In this document: one piece after another, positions 1 through 5,881 of the stretch | How the letters are laid out: every line of letters starts with the position of its first letter | Numbering within the stretch: the first letter of the stretch is position 1 | Source: Firmicutes bacterium UBA3906 | Lineage (GTDB): Bacteria; Bacillota; Clostridia; Caldicoprobacterales; DTU083 | Direction of reading: 5' to 3' | Assembly (NCBI GenBank): GCA_002391555.1 | Contig: DGFG01000155.1 | Span: forward strand, 1-5,922 | DNA length: 5,922 nucleotides | The notes under the pieces: generated by a model | Database searches by the model: none | Told to the model about the DNA's origin: nothing | Seen by the model: only the letters and a program-made list of their open reading frames with translations | Made by a program: the position numbers and the translations under genes

Positions 1-20
1 CAGATGTGTATAAGAGACAG
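1..20 (+). other. Residual Nextera/Tn5 adapter, not genomic
   Basis: Bases 2-20 are identical to the 19-bp Tn5 mosaic end used in Nextera libraries (AGATGTGTATAAGAGACAG). The preceding C matches the read-1 version of the adapter, whereas the read-2 version has G there. It sits exactly at the window edge, as expected for untrimmed adapter at a contig end. Genomic sequence begins at about base 21, so the truncation of the leftmost gene is an assembly effect and not a biological one. Confidence 0.95.
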
Positions 21-403
21 TCATAGTACCTATCCATGTCCATGCTTTCAGGCAAGCTAAGCTCATAGAGGACAAACATAGAGTTGGAGTCTGCAAGAAC
101 AGAATCAAGACTTAGGCTGATACCATCTTTACTGATAGTTTCATTTATCCTATACCACATACCATCCACATAAGACCTTTGGTCCGATGATAGCCCTAGT
201 AGCTGGGACAGCCTCCCATCCCATTCATAGACCTCCGCTGCACCTACAGTGAGTATAGCAAGGGCCATTATGGCTGCAATCAAGGCCAAATACATCTTCC
301 TTTTTGACAAGGGCTTTCTCCTTTTGGTCTGGTCTTTATACACCTGGTCAATATACTTATCATCTACAGCATCAATAGCCCTGTATAGGTCCTGACCCCT
401 CAT
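21..403 (-). CDS. DUF4179-type membrane anti-sigma factor (C-terminus missing)
   Basis: This is the start of a probable membrane-anchored regulator of the ECF sigma factor encoded just upstream. From ATG at 403-401, 127 codons are open down to base 23, where the adapter cuts the gene. Residues 1-36 are charged and cytoplasmic, with a basic run before the membrane (TKRRKPLSKRK, 26-36). Residues 37-56 (MYLALIAAIMALAILTVGAA) form one transmembrane helix. The outer part that follows includes DGISLSLDSVLADSNSMFVLY (93-113), which looks like the core of DUF4179 proteins seen beside clostridial ECF sigma genes. AGGGAGG lies 10 nt upstream of the start. The start overlaps the sigma stop codon (ATGA, 403-400), pointing to translational coupling. 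The anti-sigma role rests on this architecture and on the neighbour; the signal sensed is unknown, and most of the outer domain is missing. Confidence 0.8.
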
Positions 404-951
404 ATTGATATACCCTCCCTTTCTAGTTCCTTTTTGAGCTTTTCTCTCATCCTAAACAGACGCATCTTAATGGTGCTCTCCTTAAGACCTTCTTCTTTTG
501 ATATTTCTATGATACTTTGGCTATACCAGTATCGTTTGATGAAAATCCGCCTATTGTCCAAGTCTGTTTGTTCTAAAAACCTATTTAAGAGCCTAGTTAG
601 ATCTGCTAGGTCGTCTTGGGGCCTATCATCGGCTATACACTCGCCAAGCTCTGCATATATGGATTTTAGCCCAGCTCCCTCTAGCCTCCTTTTATCCTTG
701 CGTACCCTATCTATAGCAGTATTTTTTACAATACGAAGCAAAAAGGCCTTTAGGCTATTTGGCCTATTAGGAGGTATGGCATTCCACAGTTTCATATAGG
801 AATCATTAACACATTCCTCTGCATCCGGCATGTTACCAGTTATGTTATAGGAAAGCTTTATGCACAGCCTATGATATTTTTCCTTTACACTAGTTATAGA
901 ATCCTCATACCCCTGCCACATATGGTCAATGATTTCCTTGTCCCCTATCAA
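400..951 (-). CDS. ECF-type RNA polymerase sigma-70 factor
   Basis: This 183-residue protein has the normal size and two-domain layout of an extracytoplasmic-function sigma factor, which directs RNA polymerase to alternative promoters. Sigma region 2 spans about residues 20-88. It includes DAEECVNDSYMKLW (43-56, core-polymerase binding) and LKAFLLRIVKNTAIDRVRK (67-85, -10 recognition). A linker of about 35 residues follows, then region 4 (about 125-177), whose helix-turn-helix IIEISKEEGLKESTIKMRLFRMREKL should read the -35 box. The start is TTG at 951-949, chosen because AGGAGG (964-959) lies exactly 7 nt upstream; the first in-frame ATG is codon 11 and has no comparable ribosome site. The stop overlaps the downstream anti-sigma start. 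A matching ECF-type promoter upstream suggests that it activates its own operon. Family membership is secure; the regulon and ECF subgroup are not determined. Confidence 0.93.
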   Translation of the reverse strand: MIGDKEIIDHMWQGYEDSITSVKEKYHRLCIKLSYNITGNMPDAEECVNDSYMKLWNAIPPNRPNSLKAFLLRIVKNTAIDRVRKDKRRLEGAGLKSIYAELGECIADDRPQDDLADLTRLLNRFLEQTDLDNRRIFIKRYWYSQSIIEISKEEGLKESTIKMRLFRMREKLKKELEREGISI

Positions 952-956
952 ATTGC

Positions 957-964
957 TTCCTCCT
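957..964 (-). promoter_or_regulatory. Ribosome binding site fixing the TTG start of the sigma gene
   Basis: The minus strand carries AGGAGG at 964-959, then a 7-nt spacer and TTG at 951-949. This near-ideal site decides in favour of the non-ATG start over the internal ATG at codon 11. Confidence 0.85.
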
Positions 965-1004
965 GCCTAATAATAATCCCCTTTTAAAGTCCTTCACCTA
1001 TATA

Positions 1005-1030
1005 GACGTAAATAAAAAGCCAGGGTCACA
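1005..1030 (-). promoter_or_regulatory. Candidate ECF sigma promoter (TGTGAC-N16-CGTC)
   Basis: The minus strand reads TGTGAC (1030-1025), exactly 16 nt (1024-1009), then CGTC (1008-1005) followed by TATA. Bacillus ECF sigma factors of the SigM/SigW/SigX type use a TGAAAC- or TGTAAC-like -35 box and a CGTC- or CGTA-like -10 box with 16-17 nt between. The -10 box and spacing fit, and the -35 box differs from TGTAAC at one position. A transcript would begin near 998 and give a leader of about 47 nt before the sigma TTG codon. Placement directly upstream of an ECF sigma gene fits autoregulation, which is common in the family. The assignment is by inspection only. Confidence 0.6.
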
Positions 1031-1041
1031 AAATAAAGTAT

Positions 1042-1100
1042 AATTTTGAATTTAATTTGCTTTTAATTTTAGTTTGAATTTTAATTTTAATTTAAATTTT
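1042..1100 (-). repeat. A/T tract of a degenerate ~6-bp AAAATT unit
   Basis: Read on the minus strand from 1100 to 1042, runs of three or four A separated by TT, TTT, TTC, CT or GC recur ten times. Successive A-runs start 5-7 bp apart, averaging about 6. The stretch has only a handful of G/C bases. It lies between the xynB terminator and the candidate ECF promoter, ending about 12 bp upstream of the -35 box. It could act as an UP-like or bent upstream element, or it could simply be low-complexity spacer. Confidence 0.6.
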
Positions 1101-1135
1101 AAAAAGAGCTGTCACCATAAGGAAACAGCTCTCTT
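1101..1135 (-). terminator. Intrinsic terminator after xynB
   Basis: On the minus strand AGAGCTGT (1132-1125) pairs perfectly with ACAGCTCT (1112-1105). Inside, a U-G pair, one U-U mismatch and two C-G pairs can lengthen the stem to leave a UUAU loop. The T-run 1105-1101 follows directly. It begins about 20 nt after the xynB stop and should insulate the hydrolase cluster from the sigma operon. The other strand has no comparable T-run, so it appears one-directional. Confidence 0.88.
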
Positions 1136-1154
1136 AAAATACTACCCTCTAGGA

Positions 1155-2663
1155 TTAGACCATCCCATGAAACTCTACAGGGTCAAAGCCTAGGTATGTA
1201 TGGGTCTTGTCCTCTACAGGGATAATCTCCACCATGCATAGCTGGTTATTTCCAATGCAAAGGTCTAGCTGGTAGCTACCATCCTCCTCTATTAGCCTTG
1301 AGTCGGTTTGCAGGGGCCGAGCGGCATCCTGTAATATCTTTACCTGTTCCTTGTTTAGGCTGCGGGGCTTGCCCATGTTACTCCAGGTCTGCAGGGGATT
1401 GGCATGGCCTCCTCCCACTTGCTTTTTAATAGCAATAGCCTGCTGACCTATACTAGCTAGCTTTAAGCTATATTCTATGGTTTCCTTTGCCTTTCCATCT
1501 CTCATATCATGCCAATTGTAGCCAATGATCACATACCTATCCTCAGCCCTTGTAACTATCAGCTTGTCATCACGGTATAGGAGCTCGTCGCCAGCCTTGG
1601 AAAAGAACTCAAAGGCATAAAAGGTTGGTTTCTTTATGCTGTTTAAGGCAACAAGGCCAAAGCCACCATGGAATACAGATTTTGGTACATCAAACTCCTC
1701 AAAGACATCACTAAAGGTCCAGTAGGAATAAGAATCCGCATACTCACCGGCCTCGCTTAGGATTCGGGCAATATAGGGGGCATGAAAATCTGTATCATGG
1801 ATAGGGCAGGTGGGAACATAAGAGCTATTAAACTCCGTTATATGCAGGGGCATATCAGCTATCTCCGGGTATGAGGCCATAATCTCCCTGGTTTCCTTTA
1901 GCTCATCTATCATCCGGGTTGGCTCCATAACACTATGGTAGATATAGTGTCCCCGCCTTGTAGGCTCATTGGCTGTATAGCAGTGTCTAGTGATAAAGTC
2001 TAGGGGTAGGTCATTATCAAGGCAGTGCTCAAAGAAGGACCTTAGCCATTTTTCTGTCTCAATACCGCAGATGGCTGGCCCACCGACCTTTATCCTCTCA
2101 TCTACCCTCTTTACTGCCTTGGCAGAGTACTCATATAGCTTGAAATACTCCTCCATACTGCCAGCCCAAAAGTGTATGTTGGGTTCATTCCAAACCTCTA
2201 TAGGCCAATTAATAACCTCTTCCCGCCCATACCTTTCGATTAAGTGGTTTAAGGTAGCCTCAATAAGGTCTGCCCATTTTTCATAAGAGTTAGGAGGACT
2301 GGTATTGCCTCTCCAGTAAAAGATAGTCTGGTCTCCTGATTTTAGCCGCTCTGGCATAAAGCCCAACTCTAAAAAGGGCCTTATCCCATTTTCCAGGTAA
2401 GAGTCCATAATCCTATCAAGGTAGGTAAAGTTATAAAAGCTATGTAGCTCCCCGTCCATTTCAAGCTCACGGTATATACCTACATCATCACAAAAAAGGC
2501 CATGGCCACGAATGTACTTAAAATGTATGGCCTCCTGTACGATCTTTAAATGGTCGGTGTACTCCTTTTGTAGGGCCAGGCCCATCCTGCCTGTTCCAAC
2601 ACAATAGGTCGCATTGTTTTTAAATGGTCTACCTCTAGCAGGTACCTCAATCCTCTTTACCAT
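1155..2663 (-). CDS. xynB: GH39 beta-xylosidase
   Basis: This enzyme is predicted to remove xylose from the non-reducing ends of xylo-oligosaccharides by a retaining mechanism. The 502-residue length matches the roughly 500 of characterised GH39 xylosidases. The order of motifs follows the Thermoanaerobacterium enzyme: YCVGTGRMGLALQKEY (20-35), FKYIRGHGLFCDDVGIYRE (48-66), then VWNEPN with acid/base Glu160, and HITEFNSSY with nucleophile Glu277. SYWTFSDVFEE and FHGGFGLVAL close the TIM barrel, and a C-terminal beta-rich part follows from about 360. Both catalytic residues are intact. No signal peptide is visible, so cytoplasmic action on imported oligosaccharides is likely. ATG at 2663-2661 follows GGGGAGG (2677-2671) by 7 nt. 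It is the last gene before the terminator, so it probably ends the operon with araA and the GH43 gene. An alpha-L-arabinosidase side activity is possible from the context. Confidence 0.94.
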   Translation of the reverse strand: MVKRIEVPARGRPFKNNATYCVGTGRMGLALQKEYTDHLKIVQEAIHFKYIRGHGLFCDDVGIYRELEMDGELHSFYNFTYLDRIMDSYLENGIRPFLELGFMPERLKSGDQTIFYWRGNTSPPNSYEKWADLIEATLNHLIERYGREEVINWPIEVWNEPNIHFWAGSMEEYFKLYEYSAKAVKRVDERIKVGGPAICGIETEKWLRSFFEHCLDNDLPLDFITRHCYTANEPTRRGHYIYHSVMEPTRMIDELKETREIMASYPEIADMPLHITEFNSSYVPTCPIHDTDFHAPYIARILSEAGEYADSYSYWTFSDVFEEFDVPKSVFHGGFGLVALNSIKKPTFYAFEFFSKAGDELLYRDDKLIVTRAEDRYVIIGYNWHDMRDGKAKETIEYSLKLASIGQQAIAIKKQVGGGHANPLQTWSNMGKPRSLNKEQVKILQDAARPLQTDSRLIEEDGSYQLDLCIGNNQLCMVEIIPVEDKTHTYLGFDPVEFHGMV

Positions 2664-2700
2664 GTAATATCCTCCCCTTTATTATATTTGTAGCTTTTTC

Positions 2701-2728
2701 TTTATAGGTTCCTTTAGTCTCTTATCAA
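2701..2728 (-). promoter_or_regulatory. Possible internal vegetative promoter for xynB
   Basis: In the 89-bp gap between araA and xynB, the minus strand carries TTGATA (2728-2723), 16 nt, then TATAAA (2706-2701). Each box matches the housekeeping consensus at five of six positions. Initiation would fall near 2694, about 30 nt upstream of the xynB start and clear of its ribosome site. Such matches occur by chance in A/T-rich spacers, so read-through from araA remains the simpler supply of transcript. Confidence 0.4.
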
Positions 2729-2752
2729 TCTACAAGGTCATGCTTAGCCTGC

Positions 2753-4249
2753 CTATCTGTAGGCTAGGGCATTCCATTTTAGTTCATTTTTAAGTTCCCT
2801 AATACTTGTATCCTTTGAAATAAGTACTGCCTCAATACCCATTCCTTCTGCCCAATCACACATCTGCTTGGCAGTAAGGTCATAAGAAAAGGCTGTATGG
2901 TGGGCTCCGCCGGCCAAGATCCAAGCCTCTGCTCCTATATGCAGGTTAGGCTCTGGCCTCCAAAATGCAGATGCAACAGGTAGCTTTGGCATAGGTGTAT
3001 CCTGCTTTAGGCATTCTACCTCATTTACTAATAGGCGGAAACGGGTGCCAAGGTCAATTAAGGATACTGCAACCCCCCTACCTGGCTTGGAGGTAAATAC
3101 AAGTCGGGCAGGGTCTTCTCTATTGCCCATAGATAGCGGATTAACCTTGATTCCTATAGGACCATCTGCAATTGTCGGGCATACCTCTAGCATATGGGCC
3201 TGCAGGATACCCTCCCTGCCGGGAGTAAAGCTATAGGTGTAATCCTCCATAAAGGAAGAACCCTTTGCATCCTTTATATCCTGGGTCATTAGCTTCATAA
3301 GGCGGACCATAGCTGCTGTCTTCCAGTCACCTTCTGCACCAAAGCCGTAGCCCTTGCTCATTAACCTTTGTATGGCAAGGCCAGGTAGCTGCTTAAGGCC
3401 TGACAGCATTTCAAAGTTTGTTACAATTGCATGATAGTTTTTCTCAACTAAGAACCTTTCAAAGCCAAGCTCAATTGCTGCTTGTACTGCTACATGGTCC
3501 CTAAACTCTTTTTCATCTCTTCCCTCTAATAGGACCTCATAGCTGTCATAGTAGACATCTACTAAGTCTTTTATATCAGACTCAGATACTTGGTCTACAT
3601 ATTCTGCAATATCGGTTATGTTGTATGCGTCTATTTCCCAGCCAAACTTTATCTGGGCTTCTACCTTGTCCCCCTCGGTGACTGCCACATTTCTCATGTT
3701 ATCTCCAACCCTGACCAGCCTTAGCTTTCTGCTCTCCACTAGGCCAATGGCAGTTATCATCCAGCTAGCTATTTGCTCTTGGACCCTTTTATCCTCCCAG
3801 TAGCCAACTATAACCTTGCGCTCTATGCCCATCCTGCTAACTATATGGCCATACTCCCGGTCTCCATGGGCCGACTGGTTGGTATTCATAAAGTCCATAT
3901 TTATTGATTGGTAGGGGATATCACGGTTAAATTGGGTATGAAAGTGAAGTAGGGGTTTTCTGTATTCCTGTAGGCCTGCTATCCATGACTTGCCTGGTGA
4001 AAAGGTGTGCATCCAGGTAATAACACCGGCACAGTTTTGGTCATTGTTTGCTTCATTAAATAGCCTTCTAATGGAGCCACTGTCTATAAGGGTAGGCTTT
4101 AATACAATCTCAAAGGGTAGGACCCCTCCCTTGTTTAGCTCATCAACTATTATCCTTGAATGGTCCGCAACTACAGCTAGGGTCTCCTCTCCATATAGGT
4201 CTTGAGATCCAGTGGCAAACCAAAACTGATATTTTCTTTTATTTAGCAT
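2753..4249 (-). CDS. araA: L-arabinose isomerase
   Basis: AraA interconverts L-arabinose and L-ribulose, the first step of the bacterial arabinose route to D-xylulose 5-phosphate, in the cytoplasm and with a divalent metal such as Mn2+. The 498 residues match the family's usual length of about 500. The N-terminus FWFATGSQDLYGEE (9-22) is the family hallmark, followed by TWMHTFSPGKSWI (78-90) and LHFHTQFN (101-108). The expected metal ligands are present: Glu306 in GFGAEGDWK, Glu335 in SSFMEDYTY, His352 in QAHMLEVCP and a His in GGAHHTAFS (450/451). The ATG at 4249-4247 follows a full AAGGAGGT site (4264-4257) by 7 nt, the best in the window, suggesting strong translation. It sits between two hydrolases that would release arabinose and xylose, so it handles the arabinose share. 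The kinase and epimerase partners (AraB, AraD) are not in the window. Confidence 0.97.
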   Translation of the reverse strand: MLNKRKYQFWFATGSQDLYGEETLAVVADHSRIIVDELNKGGVLPFEIVLKPTLIDSGSIRRLFNEANNDQNCAGVITWMHTFSPGKSWIAGLQEYRKPLLHFHTQFNRDIPYQSINMDFMNTNQSAHGDREYGHIVSRMGIERKVIVGYWEDKRVQEQIASWMITAIGLVESRKLRLVRVGDNMRNVAVTEGDKVEAQIKFGWEIDAYNITDIAEYVDQVSESDIKDLVDVYYDSYEVLLEGRDEKEFRDHVAVQAAIELGFERFLVEKNYHAIVTNFEMLSGLKQLPGLAIQRLMSKGYGFGAEGDWKTAAMVRLMKLMTQDIKDAKGSSFMEDYTYSFTPGREGILQAHMLEVCPTIADGPIGIKVNPLSMGNREDPARLVFTSKPGRGVAVSLIDLGTRFRLLVNEVECLKQDTPMPKLPVASAFWRPEPNLHIGAEAWILAGGAHHTAFSYDLTAKQMCDWAEGMGIEAVLISKDTSIRELKNELKWNALAYR

Positions 4250-4256
4250 TTAAGAA

Positions 4257-4264
4257 ACCTCCTT
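4257..4264 (-). promoter_or_regulatory. Full-consensus ribosome binding site of araA
   Basis: AAGGAGGT (4264-4257) on the minus strand is complementary to the 3' end of 16S rRNA over eight bases and lies 7 nt before the araA ATG. It is stronger than the sites of the flanking hydrolase genes, and it follows an A/T-rich, probably unstructured leader. Confidence 0.85.
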
Positions 4265-4311
4265 AAATTAATATTTAAAAGCATTACTGCTAGCTTAGTC
4301 CTATCTTGTCT

Positions 4312-4322
4312 GCCTAATAGGC
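4312..4322. repeat. 11-bp perfect palindrome after the GH43 gene
   Basis: GCCTA-A-TAGGC is a perfect palindrome about a central A, 15-25 bp past the GH43 stop. With a single central base it cannot form a stable RNA hairpin without opening pairs, and no T-run follows, so it is not a terminator. It could be a small protein-binding site, but CCTA/TAGG words are common in this sequence. Confidence 0.3.
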
Positions 4323-4337
4323 CTTTGAAAATTCTAA

Positions 4338-5837
4338 TTAATCTACAGTGTAGCTAAAGCTGCAAAAGTCCGCATAGCCCCCTGCTTGCCTAGTGGAATA
4401 GTAAAATACTCCAATCCGGTAACCTATAAACAGGTCTAGGCTATAGTGCATTTTTAGGTCTGATCCGATTTTATTAAAGCTAATCCCATCATAAGAGTAA
4501 TAAAAGCTGGCAAGGTCAAGCCCTTTTGTAAAATTAAAGCTTACCCTCAGGTAAAGGTTAGACCCATCAAGGACCAGACCCCCTTGCTCGCCTATATCTC
4601 CCCCTTGACCCCTCTTGCGGACAAGGATTTTCCTAGTATTGTCCCTATCTACATATACCCCAATAGTCCCATACTGGCTCTGGAGGGCCACTAGGCCTGC
4701 ATAATCCCCTGCCTTGAGCCCCTTTGTGTCTAGCCTCACAGTGTAGATAGCCTTAGGACCACTTGTCCTCTGGCTTAAGGTATTCCTTGCAGACAATATA
4801 TCAGTAGCTAGACCTTTGGTCTCTAGCCTCAGATAGCCTGGGCGCTTTGTAAAGGACCAGCAGTTGTCCAAGGGATTGTGGTTCCACTGCCATTGTAGGC
4901 CTAGCTTGTTTTCCCTATGGTCAAAGGAGTCACTGGTGATTAGGGGCCTTGCCCTATAGGGCTTAAAAGGGGTCTCAAAGCTTTTTGGTACTCTGCCCCT
5001 ATCCCCGATTGCAGGCCAACCATCCTCCCAGCTTAGAGGCATTAGGTGGGGGATCCTGCCAACAGCACCGTGGTCTTGGAATAGTATTGCGTACCAGTCA
5101 CCGCTAGGACTATCTATAAAGGCCCCTTGAGCGATGCCCTGGTTTTTATAGCCTAGGTCATCATCAAGTAATACCCTTCTCTCATAATCACCTAATAGGT
5201 CCCTAGACCGGTAGCAGACCACCCGCCTTCTTTGCTTGCCATCCCTTGGCCACTCTATAAATAAAAGATAATAGTAGCCCCATAACTTGTAGGCTCTACA
5301 GCCCTCACATCTTAGGATCATATTCTCCCTAGGTGTCCTTAGGAGTATCTGCCTGACCCCGTCCTTTTTAAGGCCGGACAAGTCCTCCTTTAGCTCGACT
5401 ATCCCAATATCCCCATTGCCATAGATAAGGTAGACCCTGCCATCATCAAACAAAAGGGAGGGATCATGGTATACCCCCTCTATGGTGTACCTATCCCAGT
5501 AGCTTTTTTCAATATCAGGGCTGTAGTAGATAAAGGTCTTTTTTAGATCATTAGAGGCAAAGCAGGCATAAAAAAGTCCGTCATGGTATTTTAGGCTGGT
5601 GGCCCACTGACCATTGCCATAGGCGTTTTTCCCAGCCTCCAGCCTATAATTTTCATTGTCCTCTAGGCTGTTAAATATATATGATACAGGCTCCCAATTA
5701 GCCAGGTCCTTTGACCTTAGTATTGGGCCTCCTGGCATCATAAACATGGTGGTTGTCACCATATAATAGGTATCCTCTACCCGCAATATATCAGGGTCAG
5801 GAAAATCTGCCCATATGATAGGGTTTTCTACCTTCAA
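4338..5837 (-). CDS. GH43 beta-xylosidase / alpha-L-arabinofuranosidase
   Basis: This 499-residue inverting glycosidase probably trims arabinoxylan fragments. The N-terminal five-bladed propeller (about 4-295) opens with NPIIWADFPDPDILRVEDTYYM, where Asp14 is the expected base. HDPSLLFDDGRVYLIYG supplies the pKa-tuning Asp125, and LRCEGCRAYK the acid Glu178. HGAVGRIPHLMPLSWEDGWP (256-275) is the usual last-blade motif. Residues from about 297 form a beta-sandwich like the GH43 C-terminal concanavalin-type domain (SDSFDH, then LGLQWQWNHNPLDNCWS), which in relatives helps shape the active site. The start is TTG at 5837-5835, with GGAGGG (5852-5847) 9 nt upstream; no in-frame ATG precedes it before a stop. 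No signal peptide is seen, so it is probably cytoplasmic. It is the first gene of the cluster within the window. The motifs resemble subfamily 12, but xylosidase and arabinofuranosidase activity cannot be told apart by reading. Confidence 0.92.
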   Translation of the reverse strand: MKVENPIIWADFPDPDILRVEDTYYMVTTTMFMMPGGPILRSKDLANWEPVSYIFNSLEDNENYRLEAGKNAYGNGQWATSLKYHDGLFYACFASNDLKKTFIYYSPDIEKSYWDRYTIEGVYHDPSLLFDDGRVYLIYGNGDIGIVELKEDLSGLKKDGVRQILLRTPRENMILRCEGCRAYKLWGYYYLLFIEWPRDGKQRRRVVCYRSRDLLGDYERRVLLDDDLGYKNQGIAQGAFIDSPSGDWYAILFQDHGAVGRIPHLMPLSWEDGWPAIGDRGRVPKSFETPFKPYRARPLITSDSFDHRENKLGLQWQWNHNPLDNCWSFTKRPGYLRLETKGLATDILSARNTLSQRTSGPKAIYTVRLDTKGLKAGDYAGLVALQSQYGTIGVYVDRDNTRKILVRKRGQGGDIGEQGGLVLDGSNLYLRVSFNFTKGLDLASFYYSYDGISFNKIGSDLKMHYSLDLFIGYRIGVFYYSTRQAGGYADFCSFSYTVD

Positions 5838-5846
5838 AGTTTCTTT

Positions 5847-5852
5847 CCCTCC
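5847..5852 (-). promoter_or_regulatory. Ribosome binding site supporting the TTG start of the GH43 gene
   Basis: GGAGGG (5852-5847) precedes TTG (5837-5835) by 9 nt. An ATG at 5854-5852 overlaps this site but is out of frame and meets TGA after five more codons, so it is not the GH43 start. Confidence 0.75.
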
Positions 5853-5855
5853 ATA

Positions 5856-5881
5856 GCTAGCATAAATCTATTATGGCTAGC
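5856..5881. repeat. Imperfect inverted repeat in the GH43 leader
   Basis: GCTAGCATAA (5856-5865) and TTATGGCTAGC (5871-5881) are inverted copies, apart from one extra G in the right arm, with ATCTA between them. The repeat lies 19-44 bp upstream of the GH43 start, next to the ribosome site. As DNA it could be a repressor operator for the hydrolase cluster; as RNA it would form a hairpin of about 10 bp with a bulge. No T-run follows, so it is not a terminator. It does not match the AraR or XylR operator sequences I know from Bacillus. Confidence 0.5.

Noticed and set aside
434..799. Plus-strand 121-codon open frame opposite the sigma gene
   Set aside because: It lies wholly inside the well-supported sigma gene on the other strand, resembles no family I know, and is best explained as a mirror of its codons.
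1990..2286. Plus-strand open frame opposite xynB
   Set aside because: It overlaps conserved GH39 sequence including the acid/base motif, and its translation shows no recognisable domain.
2688..2735. TTGTAG / CTACAA inverted repeat in the araA-xynB gap
   Set aside because: It has six-base arms with 36 bases between, which is expected by chance in an A/T-rich spacer.
3045..4205. Three short plus-strand open frames (61-71 codons) opposite araA
   Set aside because: All sit within intact araA, and none shows domain-like sequence.
4289..4294. GCTAGC in the GH43-araA gap as a shared operator with the GH43 leader
   Set aside because: The shared core is only six bases, its flanks do not match the leader repeat, and GCTAGC also occurs inside coding regions here (near 1455 and 3764).
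4276..4300. Weak hairpin AAGC/GCTT followed by TTTT as a terminator before araA
   Set aside because: The stem is only four pairs with a 10-nt loop, too weak for intrinsic termination.
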